Part shown: positions 11,657 through 23,920 of the stretch, piece after piece
Layout: every line of letters begins with the position of its first letter
Position numbering within the stretch: the stretch's first letter is position 1
Notes under the pieces: model-generated
What the model was told of the DNA's origin: nothing
Databases searched by the model: none
What the model saw: the letters and a program-made list of their open reading frames with translations, nothing else
Translations under genes and position numbers: made by a program
NCBI GenBank assembly: GCA_031216915.1
Contig: CM062292.1
Coordinates: forward strand, 202,265,262 to 202,329,261
Length of the DNA stretch: 64,000 nt
DNA from: Pictodentalium vernedei
Taxonomy: Eukaryota > Mollusca > Scaphopoda > Dentaliida > Dentaliidae
Direction of reading: 5' to 3'

Positions 11657-12046
11657 ATTATTAGGCACTCAAGAGTAGACATTTATTACCAGAACATATG
11701 CAAATGACAAGTTCCTGTTAACAGAATACTGAATATTTTTCACAGAGTGGCTATTCACTTAACAGGGTTCTACTGTACTATGTTTCCCACTTGAGAGGTA
11801 TTCCACCTCAGACAATGTTTACTGACTCCTATTTTACCAGTAAACAGAATAACTAATTCTTTTCATTTTTTTTGCATAAAAAACATAGCTTATGACCCCT
11901 CATTGGAATGATCTCAATGGGCTCATTCCAATATGGGGTCATAAGCTATATTTTTGAGACAAAAAATGAAAATAGTAATGAAAATTGAATGGTGATTTTT
12001 GTGAATAGCACTGGCCGGTTTTGGCCATTACGTTGGGTAAAGGATT
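11657..12046 (+). repeat. Second copy of the ~380-bp block (MITE right end included)
   Basis: Copy of 10938-11320. It ends GGCCATTACGTTGGGTAAAGG-ATTAA, a degraded form of the piggyBac-like MITE end (TAAAGGGTTAA). Confidence 0.65.
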
Positions 12047-12269
12047 AAGGAATTCATAACAATAATTTGTCACTTATCATTTACTATTTTTCTTCTGACA
12101 AGGGCAGTGGTTTGAGAGAATAAGCACTGCCAAACATCTACACTCACACAAGGAAATTGCATTATTAAAAATACCTCAAAGAAACAGAAAATTACCAATA
12201 ATTTCAACAGAATACAATACAGAGCAATCAAGTTGAAAGGCTTAAAATGACGAAAGGCCTGATTAGTAA

Positions 12270-13690
12270 GAACCCGATCCGAACAAACTTGCATCTGACC
12301 TCACAAAGGATTTCATAAACACAAATAGATTCTGACTGGTGGATATGAATAAGATTTTAAAAGATTTTCCCTCATATAGCACAAACTTAAAGATGCTGAA
12401 TACTAAATATCAAAAGATTCTCACTGGTGGGTCAGAGGAAGAAGATTTCCAAATAAAATTTCTCATATTGCACAAAGTTAAAATTTGGGCCTCCATGGGG
12501 AGCCCAGATATGAACCCAGGGACTTCATTTGAACAAACTGAATCTGACCACCATAAGGATGCTGAATACTAAATATCAAAAGATTCTCAATGGTGGGTCA
12601 GAGGAAGAAGATTTCCAAATAAAATTTCTCATATTGCACAAAGTTAAAATTTGGGCCTCCATGGGGAGCCCAGATATGAACCCAGGGACTTCATTTGAAC
12701 AAACTGAATCTGACCACCATAAGGATGCTGAATACTAAATATCAAAAGATTCTCGCTGGTGGATCAGAGGAAGAAGATTTTCAAACAACATTTCTCATAT
12801 TGCACAAAGTTAAAATTTGGGCTTCCATGGGGAGCCCAAATGTGAACCTGGGGGACTTCATTCAAACAAACTGAATATGACCACCATAAGGATGCTGATA
12901 CGAAATATCAAAAGATTCTCAGTGATGGAAAAAGGAAGAAGATTTTCAAAGAACATTTCTCATATCGCACAAAGTTAAAATTTGGGCCTCCATGGGGAGC
13001 CTAAATATGAAACTAGGGACTTCATTTAAACAAACTGAATCTGACCACCATAAGGATGCTGATTACTAAATATCAAAAGATTCTCAATGGTGGATGAGAG
13101 GAAGAAGATTATCAAAGAACATTTCTCATATTGCACAAAGTTAAAATTTGGGCCTCCATGGGGAGCCCAAATATGAACCTGGGGACTTCATTTAAACAAA
13201 CTGAATATGACCACCATAAGGATACTGATACTTAATATCTAAAGATTCTCACTGGTGATTCAGAGGAAGAAGATTTTCAAAGAAGATTTCTCATATTGCA
13301 CAAAGCTAAAATTTTGGCTTTCATGGGGAGTCCAAATATGAAGACAGTAACTTCATTTAAACAAACTGAATGTGACCACCATGAGGATGCTGAATACCAA
13401 ATATCAAAAGATTCTCACTGGCGGATCAGAGGAAGAAGAATTTCAAAGAACATTCCTCATATTGCACAATGTTAAAATCTGGGCCTCCATGGGGTGCCCA
13501 AATATGAACCCAGGGACTTCATTTGAACAAACTAGAATCTGACCACCATAAGGATGCTGATTACTAAATATCAAAAGTTCTCACTGGTGAATCAGAAGAA
13601 GATTTTCAAAGAACATTTCTCATATTGCACAATGTTAAAATTCAAGTTCCCACAGAAAACCCAAATATGCACCCAGGAATTTGATTTGAT
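12270..13690 (+). repeat. Array of ~166-bp core repeats (Helentron-like, ends not found)
   Basis: About eight copies of a unit closely related to the core at 2250-4165. GATGCTGA occurs at 12392, 12558, 12724 and 12891, giving a 166-167 bp period. Each unit has CAAAAGATTCTCA, GAGGAAGAAGATTT, TTGCACAAAGTTAAAATT and GAGCCCAAATATGAACC. No GACGG tract or 3' hairpin follows, so the element is truncated. A SINE-tail-like GTTTAAGGTCAC sequence follows at about 13690. Confidence 0.75.
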
Positions 13691-13907
13691 CAATGTTTAT
13701 TGGAGTTTAAGGTCACATAATCACATTCGTGACAATCTCATGACTGCAACGTAGATATGAAGTCAAATTTAGCCAATTGTTTATACCTATGCTACCTACT
13801 TTAGAGGCATTGGTTCCGGGTCCCATTTTACCAATAAAGAATAACACCAATACCTGGCCTTGTGAACTTTTTGGTATTTATTTCCATTTCTTATCACTTT
13901 TCTAAGA

Positions 13908-15180
13908 AACAAGAGCATCGTGAGGTATGGCTAAATATGCCTGTTAGTCATTCTGAATTTTACCAACTGGTTGACATCAAATGATTCAAACTGGAGTTAT
14001 CAGTACAAAACCAAAAATGTTAATAGAAAAACAAATTCTAAGTCAAAAAAGCACCATAACACATGTAAAAATAGGCCGATGAAATCATCAGATGTGTACC
14101 CATATGCGCAACTAGTAGAAAGCTGTATGACGGAGGGCCACCACGGATGCCGACATTATGTACACCATACATGATACGGGTACATATACAAATGTATTGG
14201 AGGAGTGACTAATTTTATGGATAAAGGGTTAATATCTCCAGATCAAATTATCAGATTAACATAAAAAAACGATACAGCACAGCACATCAGTAACCTGAAT
14301 AAATATATAAAGTAACATGACAATCGGATTGATATTTTTTTGAGTTATCGCAATCCAAAGGGATTGGAGGAATTTTCAATTTGAAGGATAAAGGGTTAAT
14401 ATCTCAGGATCAAATTATCAGCTTTACACCAAAAACTATACAGCTCGGCACATCAGTAACCTGAACACAAATATAAAGTAACTTGACAATCCAAGCAATA
14501 TTTTTCAAGTTATCGAATGACAAAGAAATGGATACGGATGCGGGCAGACAGACGGACGGACAAAGGATGGACGAACGACGGATGGCCACCCAGTTGCCGG
14601 CATTATGTGTACCATACATTGTATGGGTACACACAATAATAATTGGACACAACCCATATTCGAACTTGGCTTGTATTACTAGCTGGGTAATACACGTTCC
14701 AACTTTGGTTGAGATCAAATAATCCAAACTGGAGTTATCGGTCAAAAACCAAAAATGTTAATAAATGGTTAAATTCTAAGTTGAAAAAGGGCCATAACTC
14801 ACAAAAAAATAATTGGACAAAACCCATATTCAAACTTGGCCTGTATTACTAGCTGGGTAAAACATGAACCAACCTAGGTTGAGATCAAATAATCCAAACT
14901 GGAGTTATTGGTCGGAAACCAAAAATGTTAATAGAAGGTCAAATTCTAACTCGAAAAAGAGCCATAAGTTGGCATAACTCATGTAAAAATAATTGGATAG
15001 AACCCATATTCGAACTTGGCCTGTATTACAAGCTGGGGAACACACAAAACAACCAAGGTTGAGATCAAATAATCCAAACAGGAGTTGTCAGTTGGGAACC
15101 AATTGTTTATGGACAGACAGATAGACAGATAGACAGACACAGACAGACAGGCAGACAGACCGACCTTTTACATAATATGA
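13908..15180 (+). mobile_element. Helentron-like element with ~170-180-bp core
   Basis: Starts AACAAGAGCATCG (13908). Core units with AACCCATATT-CAAACTTGGC start at 14651, 14821 and 15001 and include TTGAGATCAAATAATCCAAACTGGAG. There are two GACNGAC tracts (14538-14580 and 15111-15163). The final tract ends in CATAATATGACC with no clear AGCTAA hairpin, so the 3' end is atypical or lost. Confidence 0.55.
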
Positions 15181-15796
15181 CCATTTTTTCAAAAAGGTGT
15201 ATAATAATAAATATTTGGGGTAAAATTATCATGTTTAGGCAAAAAAAAAATGCTTTGAGAATCCGTCACTGAAACTGAACCCCATCAGTGGACATTTTTA
15301 CTGCCTTTCAGTGTCTTCTAATATTTTTACATGTACAAAATTGGGAAAACTCAAAACTTTTCCATTTTTTGATTGATGGGTATGTATGTATTGAAATCTG
15401 AAAAGCATAACTAACTTTAGATAGTTTACATCTTGTGGCTTTGAAGCTGTTTCCATGGAAAGTCTTGGGCGCCTGTATAGGCAGCCAAGACTCACCTCGA
15501 AACGACAGCCAAGACACTTAGAATGTACATGTAACTTGCAAGTTCTCCCAGTGACAGCAGCATGTTGGGCACTTGTTCTGTTGCAGGCAGTTGAGAAAAA
15601 AGCCCCCCCCCCCCCCCCACCCTCCCCCCACCTCACCTCCGAAAAAACATATCATGGTATTTCCTTATTGTACACAGTATTATCTTGACCCCTGAAGTCA
15701 GCCACTGACATCCCGACCAACTGCCTGACTCACTTGAAATGGTGATCAGAAACCTTATGTGTCACCAGAAAGAGGTTTCTATGCCAAATGTTGTTA
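15181..15796. other. Spacer with C-rich tract
   Basis: No gene recognised. A C-rich tract spans 15604-15637. Overlapping ORFs in both strands here have no recognisable similarity. Confidence 0.4.
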
Positions 15797-15998
15797 ACTG
15801 CAGTTATGGAACCTATATTGAAACCTGGCCTGTATTACTAGCTGGAAAATACACATATCAACTTTGGTTGAAATCAAATAATCCAAACTGGAGTTATCAG
15901 TCGGAAACCAATTGTTTACAGACAGATGGATGGACCGACAGATGGACGGACGAGAAAGTCATGACTATAGCCCTGACTATAAACAGTCAGGCTAAAAA
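15797..15998 (+). mobile_element. Helentron-like element, solitary last core unit and 3' end
   Basis: One core unit like those at 14651-15100 (CTGTATTACTAGCTGG, TCAAATAATCCAAACTGG), then GACAGATGGATGGACCGACAG, then hairpin 15969-15993 (AGCC-TGACT/AGTCA-GGCT) and AAAAA. It supplies the proper 3' end missing from the 13908 element. Confidence 0.6.
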
Positions 15999-15999
15999 T

Positions 16000-16860
16000 G
16001 CATTTTGTACCAAATAAAAAATATTGCATGAATGGCCCTGGGTGAGGAGGAGGTGGGGTGAGGGATGCAGGATGAGAGTGGGTGTGTGTTAGGGGAGTCC
16101 ATTTTTTTTTCCACATGTGGTCAGTGTAAATCCTTCAGAATGCATTTTGAGCAGAGAAAAAAAAAAAAACCTAACTGGCACCAGGGGGGTGGGTGGTGGT
16201 GTTTGTCTGGGTTTTTAACCACAAACATTAACCAAAACTGTAAAAAAGCATTTTTGACGAAAGAAAAAAAAAATACCTAATTGCCCCCCCCCCTTCCCCC
16301 CCCTCCCCGGGAGGGGGAGGTGGGAGTTATGTGAGTTTAAAAAAAGGTTCCGCATGTAGTGACTGTAAATAGTTCAAAATGCATATTCGAGGGAAGAAAA
16401 AAAAAATGCCTAACCACAAACTTTAACCAAAACTGTAAAAAAGCATTTCTGACAAAAGGAAAAAAAGGGTTCTGCATGTAGTGACTGAAAATAGTTCCAA
16501 ATGCATATTGGAGGAAATAAAAAAGAAAATGCCTAATTGGAGGGGGGGGGGGGGGGGGGGGGTGGTGTTTGGGTTTTTAACCAAAACTGTAAACAAGCGT
16601 TTTTGACGAAAGAAAAAAAGAAGTGCCTAATCGGCCCCCGGCGGAGGGGGGGGGGGGGGGGGGTGGGGGGGGGGGGGGGGGGGGGGGGTGCGTAAGTTTA
16701 AAAAAAAGGTTCTGCATGTAGTGACTGTAAATAGTTCAAAATGCATATTGGAGAACTGAAGAAAAAAAAGCCTAATGGGGGGGGGGGGGGGTGGAGGGGT
16801 GGGGGGGTGATGGAGGGGTAGGGGGTGGTGGTGTTTGTCTGGGTTTTTAACCACAAACTT
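16000..16860 (+). repeat. Degenerate tandem repeat with long G and C tracts
   Basis: Units of CAAAACTGTAAA-AAGC, TTTTTGACGAAAG, poly-A, then a long C or G tract, then GTTCTGCATGTAGTGACTG and TAAATAGTTCAAAATGC repeat with variable spacing. G tracts at about 16541-16562, 16647-16688 and 16777-16815 are extreme. Their lengths should be distrusted. Confidence 0.65.
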
Positions 16861-19586
16861 GGAGTCATCCTACCAAGCTACAATGAAATCCCCAAATCCC
16901 TTCATAATTATGGCCTGTGGAATATTCTAAAGGTTTTCGGGCTTCGGGAGGGGTAGGGGGTGGTGGTGTTTGTCTGGGTTTTTAACCACAAACTTGGAGT
17001 CATCCTACCAAGCTACAATGAAATCCCTAAATCCCTTCATAATTATGGCCTGTGGAATATTCTAAAGGTTTTCGGGCTTCGGGCCTCTGTTGCCGTCACA
17101 GTTGCCCAAAAGGGGACGTTCTCATCTAGACATTATATGAAGTCAACCTATCAAGTTACAATGAAATCCCTCCATAAATATGACCTGTAGACTGTGCTAA
17201 AGGTTTTTGAGCTTCGGGCCCCTGTTGCAGTCACAGTTGCCCAAAATGGGATGTTCTCATCTAGACATTATATGAAGTCAACCTATCAAATTACAATAAA
17301 ATCCCTTCATAAATATGACGTGTAGACTGTGCTAAAGGTTTTCGGGCTTTGGGCTCGGCAGCCATCATGGTTGAATGATCGCAACCAAAAGGAGACATTC
17401 TCATCTGGGCATCATGTGGATTGATCCTACAAAGTTACAATGAAATCCCTTCATAAATATGACCTGTAGACTGTGCTGAAGGTGTTCGGGCTTCGTGCAC
17501 CTGTAGCCGTCACAGTTGCCCAATCACATTCAAAAGGGGACTTTCTCATGTAGAAATTATATGAAGTCAACCTATCAAGTTACAATGAAATCCCTCCATA
17601 AATATGACCTGTAGACTGTGCTAAAGGTTTTTGGGTTTTGGGCTCGGGGCAGTCGTCACGGTTGATAGATCATGCCCAAATGGGGAAATTCTCATGTAGA
17701 CATCATACGGAATCATCATATCAAGTTACAACGAAATCCGTCCATATTAAACATGACCTGCAGACTGTGCTAAAAGTTTTTGGGTTTTGGGCTTGGGCAG
17801 CCATCACGGTTGGCAGATCATGCCCAAATGGAGACGTTCTCATCTAGGCATTATACAGAGGCATTCTATGAAGTTGCAATGAAATCCCTTCATAAATATG
17901 ACCTGTAGACTGTGCTAATGGTTTTCGGGTTTTGGGCTCGGGCAGCCATACCGGTTGACCGGTCACAACCAAAAGGGGAAGTTCTCATGTAGACATGACC
18001 TAAAACCTGCATATAAAATTTTGTGACGATCAGACAAGAACTACTGGGTATAGCCTGTACTTGAAGGTTGAATAAAAAACTTTAACCACAAACTTTAACC
18101 AAAACTCCAAATGTCAACTAAACAGGAAAAGAAAAAAAGAAAAAATGGAAAAAAAAAAAAAAAACCCACTTGAACCTTCAGTAAAAAAAACTTTAACCAC
18201 AAACTTTAACCAAAACTCTAAAAGTTAACAGAAGGACAGACGGACGGATGGACAGACGGACGGACAAAAGTCATTACTATAGCCCAGTCACAACCAAAAG
18301 GGCTGAATGAAATCCTTCCATAAATATGACCTATAGACTGTGCTAAAGGTTTTCGGGCTTCGGGCCCCTGTTGCCGTCACAGTTGCCCAAAAGGGGATGT
18401 TCTCATCTAGACATTATATGAAGTCAACCTATCAAATTACAATAAAATCCCTTCATAAAGATGACGTGTAGACTGTGCTAAAGGTTTTCGGGGTTCGGGC
18501 TCGGCAGCCATCATGGTTGAATGATCGCAACCAAAAGGGGACATTCTCATCTGGGCATCATGTGGATTGATCCTACAAAGTTACAATGAAATCCCTTCAT
18601 AAATATGACCTGTAGACTGTGCTGAAGGTTTTCAGGCTTCGGGCACCTGTAGCCATCACAGTTACCCAATCACGTCCAAAATGGGACTTTCTCATGTAGA
18701 AATTATATGAAGTCAACCTATCAAGTTACAATGAAATCCCTCCATAAATATGACCTGTAGACTGTGCTAAAGGTTTTCGGGTTTTGGGCTCGGGGCAGTC
18801 ATCACGGTTGATAGATCATACCCAAATGGGGAAATTCTCATGTAGACATCATATGGAGTCACCATATCAAGTTACAACGAAATCCGTCCATATTAAACAT
18901 GACCTGCAGACTGTGCTAAAAGTTTTTGGGTTTTGGGCTTGGACAGCCATCACGGTTGACAGATCATGCCCAAATGGAGACGTTCTCATCTAGGCATTAT
19001 ACAGAGGCATTCTATGAAGTTGCAATGAAATCCCTTCATAAATACGACCTGTAGTCTGTGCTAATGGTTTTCGGGTTTTGGGCTCGGGCAGCCATACCGG
19101 TTGACTGGTCACAACCAAAAGGGGACGTTCTCATGTAGACATGACCTAAAACCTGCATATAAAATTTTGTGACGATCAGACAAGAACTACTGGGTATAGC
19201 CTGTACCTGAAGGTTGAATAAAAAACTTTAACCACAAACTTTAACCAAAACTTCAAATGTCAACTAAACAGGAAAAGAAAAAAAGAAAAGAAGGAAAAAA
19301 AAAAAAAAAACACTTGAACCTTCAGTAAAAAAACTTTAACCGCAGACTTTAACCAAAACTCTAAAAGTTAACAGACGGACAGACGGACGGACGGACAAAA
19401 GTCATTACTATAGCCCTCACTGTAAACAGTCGGGCTAAAAAACACTTGAACCTTCAGTAAAAAACTTTAACCACAAACTTTAACCAAAACTCGAAATGTT
19501 AACAGAAAAAAACAGACGGACAGACGGATGGACAGATGGACAAAAGTCATTACTATAGTCCTCACTGTAAACAGTCGGGCTAAAAA
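16860..19586 (+). mobile_element. Helentron-like element(s) with ~125-145-bp core and an internal 1.1 kb duplication
   Basis: Core units contain ACAATGAAATCCCTTCATAA, ATATGACCTGTAGACTGTGC, TAAAGGTTTTCGGGCTTCGG and GACGTTCTCATCTAGACATT. The segment about 17180-18180 is duplicated at about 18325-19325 (offset 1146-1148 bp). GACGGACGG tracts lie at about 18236-18265, 19376-19396 and 19513-19540. The last two are followed by hairpins at 19412-19436 and 19557-19581 (AGCCC/GGGCT type) and CTAAAAA, so two successive 3' ends are present. Confidence 0.6.
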
Positions 19587-19737
19587 TTAGATTAATTTTT
19601 AAGCTGAAACGATTAAAGGGTTTTCTTGATCGATTTATCGCATGGGTTAACCTTGCTTAACCAATTAATCACTTGCCCTTATAGGTAGCTGAATAAATGC
19701 CGTACTGTTGATAATTTATATAATTAAAACTTTACTC

Positions 19738-19965
19738 AATGTAATGGACAAACCGGCCAGCTCCATATACAAAAATGCCCATTCAAATTTTATTATGTTT
19801 TCAATTTTTGTCTCAAAACATAGCTTATGACTCCTCATTGGAACAAGCTTGTTCCAATGAGGGGTCATAAGCTATGTGTTTGAGACAAACATTGAAAATC
19901 TTCAGTACCAGTAATTCAAGAATTTCTTGTGCAAGTATCGTCTGCTATCCGCATTTGGTGAAGGG
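19738..19965. mobile_element. piggyBac-like MITE with central palindrome
   Basis: Flanked on the left by TTAA (19734-19737). The centre is a palindrome with arms of about 40 bp, reading inward TCTCAAAACATAGCTTATGA to an AAGCTT centre and back. The same structure sits at 30424-30683 and 25566-25790. The right TTAA has decayed. Confidence 0.6.
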
Positions 19966-19999
19966 CTGAGAATGACAATTTGCATCTACTGATACAGTA

Positions 20000-22900
20000 T
20001 AACTAGATGGTGTCACTTGTGTGCAAAGCACACTATAGCGTATCCCCGCATTTGCATCCTTGACTTTGTATGAATGCTTGATACAAAGAAGAAATGTATT
20101 ATATGACACACTAAAATCATATTGAGTGGCACAGGTGACACAGCTTCGTGCGCACCTACAGACTCCACTGCAACATTTGGGCATGGTTTTAGCGTTTCGA
20201 ATTACATACATGTACCCTGGGAGCCTTTCGCCGGAAACGATCTAAGAAAACATGAAAGTGGCAAAGGTGGCACCCCAAAAATCCGAAACCTTCGTGCACA
20301 TCTACAGACCCTACTGCAACTTTTGAGCATAGTTTTAGCATTTCAAATTACATACTCTGGGAGCTTTTCGCCGGAAATAATCTAAGAAAATACGAAAGAA
20401 AAACGGTGGCACCGCCACGTGGCATCTGAAAAATCGGAAACCTTTGTACGCATCTACAGACCTTACTGCAACATTTGAGCATGTGTTAAGCATTTCGAAT
20501 TACTTACCCTAAGAGCCTTTCGCTGGAAACGGTCTAAGAAAACACAAAAGTGGCAACGGTGACACAGCCACTTAGCACCCAAAAAATCCAAAACCTTCCT
20601 ACGCATTTAAAGACTCTACTGCAACATCTCAGCATGGTTTTAGCGTTTCGAATTACATGCTCTAGGAGACTTTCGCCGGAAACGGTCTAAGAAAACACGA
20701 AAGTGGCAATGGTGGCACAGCCACGTGGCACCTGAACAATCCGAAATCTTTGTGCACATCTACAGACCCTACTGCAACATTTGGGCATAGTTTTACCATT
20801 TTGAAATACATACTGTAGGAGCCTTTCGCTGGAAATGGTCTAAGAGAACATGAAAGAGGCAACGGTAGCACAGCCACGTGGCACCCCAAAAATCCAAAAC
20901 CTTCGTGTGCATCTACAGACCCTACTGCAACATTTGAGCATGGTTTTAGGATTTTGAATTACATACCCTAGGAGCCTTTCACCGGAAACGGTCTAAGAAA
21001 ATGTGAAAGTGGCAACAGCACAGCCACTAGGCAGCTGAAAAATCTGAAACCTTCGTGCACATCTACAGACCCCACTGAAACATTTGAGCATGGTTTTAGC
21101 GTTTCGAATTACATACCCTAGGAGCCTTTCACCGGAAACGGTCTAAGAAAACACAAAAGTGGCAACGGTGGCACAGCCACGTGCCACCTGAAAAATCTGA
21201 AACCTTCGTGCGCATCTACAGACCCCACTGCAACATTTGAGCATGGTTTTAGCATTTCGAATTACATACCCTAGGAGCCTTTCGCCGGAAACGGTCTAAG
21301 AAAACACAAAAGTGGCAATGGTGGCACAGCCACGTGGCACCTGAAAAATCGGAAACCTTCGTGCACATCTACAGACCCTACTGCAACATTTGAGCATGGT
21401 TTTAGCATTTCGAATTACATACCCTTGCAGCCTTTCGCCGGAAACGGTCTAAGAAAACACGAAAGTGGCAATGGTGTCGCAGCCAGGTGGCAGCTGAAAA
21501 ATCCGAAATCTCCGTGCGCATCTACAGACCCCACTGCAACATTTGAGCATGGTTTTAGCATTTCGAATTACATACCCCAGGAGCCTTTTGCCGGAAACGG
21601 TCTAAGAAAACACAAAAGTGGCAACGGTGGCACAGCCACGTGGCACCTGAAAAATCCAAAACCTTCATGCGCATCTACAGACCCCACTGCAACATTTGAG
21701 CATGGTTTTAGCATTTCGAATTACATACCCTAGGAGCCTTTCGCTGGAAACGGTCTAAGAAAACACAAAAGTGGCAACGGTGCCACAGCCACGTGACACC
21801 TGAAAGATCCGAAACCTTCGTGCGCATCTACAGACCCTACTGCAACATTTGAGCATGCTTTTAGCATTTTGAATTACATACCCTAGGAGCCTTTCGCCGG
21901 AAACGGTCTAAGAAAACACGAAAGTGGCAATGGTGGCACAGCCACATGGCAGCTGAAAAATCTGAAACCTTCGTGCGCATCTACAGACTCCAATGCAACA
22001 TTTGAGAATGGTTTTAGCGTTTCGAATTACATACCCTAGGAGCCTTTCGCCGGAAACGATCTAAGAAAACACAAAAGTGGCAACGGTGGCACAGCCACGT
22101 GGTACCTGAAAAATCCGTAACCTTCGTGCGCATCTACAGACCCCACTACAACATTTGAGCATGGTTTTAGTGTTTCGAATTACATACCCTAGGAGCCTTT
22201 CGATGGAAACGGTCTAAGAAAACACGAAAGTGGCAATGGTGGCGCAGCCACATGGCAGCTGAAAAATCCAAAACCTTCGTGCGCATCTACAGACCCCACT
22301 GCAACATTTGAGCAGTGTTTTAGCATTTCGAATTACATACCCTAGGAGCCTTTCGTCGGAAACGGTCTAAGAAAACACAAAAGTGGCAACGGTGGCACAG
22401 CCACGTGGCACCTGAAAAATCTGAAACCTTTGTGCGTATCTACAGACCCCACTGCAACATTTGAGCATGGTTTTAGCATTTCGAATTACATACCCTAGGA
22501 GCCTTTCGCCGGAAACGGTCTAAGAAAACATAAAAGCGGCAACGGTGGCACAGCCACGTGGCACCTAAAAAATCTGAAACCTTTGTGTGCATCTACAGAC
22601 CCCACTGCAACATTTGAGCATGGTTTTAGCATTTCGAATTACATACCCTAGGAGCCTTTTGCCGGAAACGGTCTAAGAAAACACAAAAGTGGCAACAGTG
22701 GCACAGCCACGTGGCACCTGAAAAATCCGAAACCTTTGTGCGCATCTACAGACCCTACTGCAACATTTGAGCATGGTTTTAGCATTTCGAATTACATACC
22801 CTAGGAGCCTTTTGCCGCAAACAGGCTAAGAAAACACAAAAGTGGCAATGGTGGCACAGCCACGTGGCATCTGAAAAATCGGAAACCTTTGTGCACATCT

Positions 22901-23920
22901 ACAGACCCTACTGCAACATTTGAGCATGGTTTTAGCGTTTCGAATTACATACCCTAGGAGCCTTTCGCCGGAAACGGTCTAAGAAAACATGAAAGTGGCA
23001 ATGGTGGCGCAGCCAGGTGGCAGCTGAAAAATCTGAAACCTTCGTGCACATCTACAGACCCCACTGCAACATTTGAGCATGGTTTTAGCGTTTCGAATTA
23101 CATTCCCTAGGAGCCTATCGCCGGAAACGGTCTAAGAAAACACAAAAGTGGCAACGGTGGCAGAGCCACGTGGCACCTGAAAAATCCGAAACCTTCGTGC
23201 GCATCTACAGACCCCACTGCAACATTTGAGCATGGTTTTAGCGTTTCGAATTACATACTCTAGGAGCCTTTCGCCGGAAACGGTCTAAGAAAACACAAAA
23301 GTGGCAATGGTAGCACAACCACGTGGCACCTGAAAAATCTGAACCTTCATGCACATCTACAGACCCTACTGCAACATTTGAGCATGGTTTTAGCGTTTCG
23401 AATTACATACCCAAGGAGCCTTTTGCCGGAAACGGTCTAAGAAAACACGAAAGTGGCTACGGTGGCACAGCCACGTGGCACCCAAAAAATCCGAAACCTT
23501 CGTGCGCATCTATAGACCCTACTGCAACATCTGAGCATGGATTTAGCATTTCGAATTACATATCCTACGAGTCTTTTGGCGGAAACGGTCTAAGAAAACA
23601 CAAAAGTGGCTACGGTGGCACAGCCACGTGGCACCCGAAAAATCCGAAACCTTCCTACATATCTACAGATCATTTAGCAACACCCTAGTGTAATTTTAGA
23701 ACTCCGAATTACATAGGTTGGGACTATTCAGCAAAAAAGTGAAAAAATAACGCATTTTTAAGTGGCTCCACAGAAGCCACCTGGTGGCACAAAAATTTAA
23801 AAGTTGTATTTTTGGGTTGCACAGACCCTATCGAACAACTGTAGAAAGTTACAGCGTTTTGAATTACAAAACCGGATGTACGGAAGTACAGACGTACAGA
23901 CGGGGATAATGATCATGCAA
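20000..23920 (+). mobile_element. Satellite-bearing Helentron-like insertion in the hAT-like element
   Basis: Comparison with the empty copy (about 30710-30730) places the insertion between CTACTGATACA on the left and GCAAGTGAACAAGTA on the right. Near the ends, TATCCCC (20041-20047) and GGGGATA (23902-23908) form a subterminal inverted repeat. A GTACGGAAGTACAGACGTACAGACGG tract precedes the right end. This matches the core repeat, GAC tract and terminal motif order of the other elements. Confidence 0.5.
20120..23700 (+). repeat. 153-bp satellite, about 23 tandem copies
   Basis: CATCTACAGACC recurs every 153 bp (for example 21061, 21214, 21367, 21520). Each unit holds TGCAACATTTGAGCATGG, TTTCGAATTACATACCC, GCCTTTCGCCGGAAACGG and the palindrome GCCACGTGGC (a CACGTG E-box). 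Copies are more diverged at both ends (before 20700 and after 23500). A following stretch (23700-23890) holds a degraded related unit. 153 is a multiple of three, so long frames open, but the consensus carries an in-frame TAG (ACCCTAGGAG), so this is not coding. Confidence 0.9.

Noticed and set aside
15298-15688. Overlapping ORFs on both strands near the 15.6 kb C tract
   Set aside because: Glycine or proline runs come from the homopolymer; no family signature.
21425-21733. Apparent 51-residue repeat protein across the 153-bp satellite (also 23323-23688)
   Set aside because: The unit length is divisible by three so frames open, but the consensus has an in-frame TAG in nearly every copy; open stretches reflect point changes in a few units.
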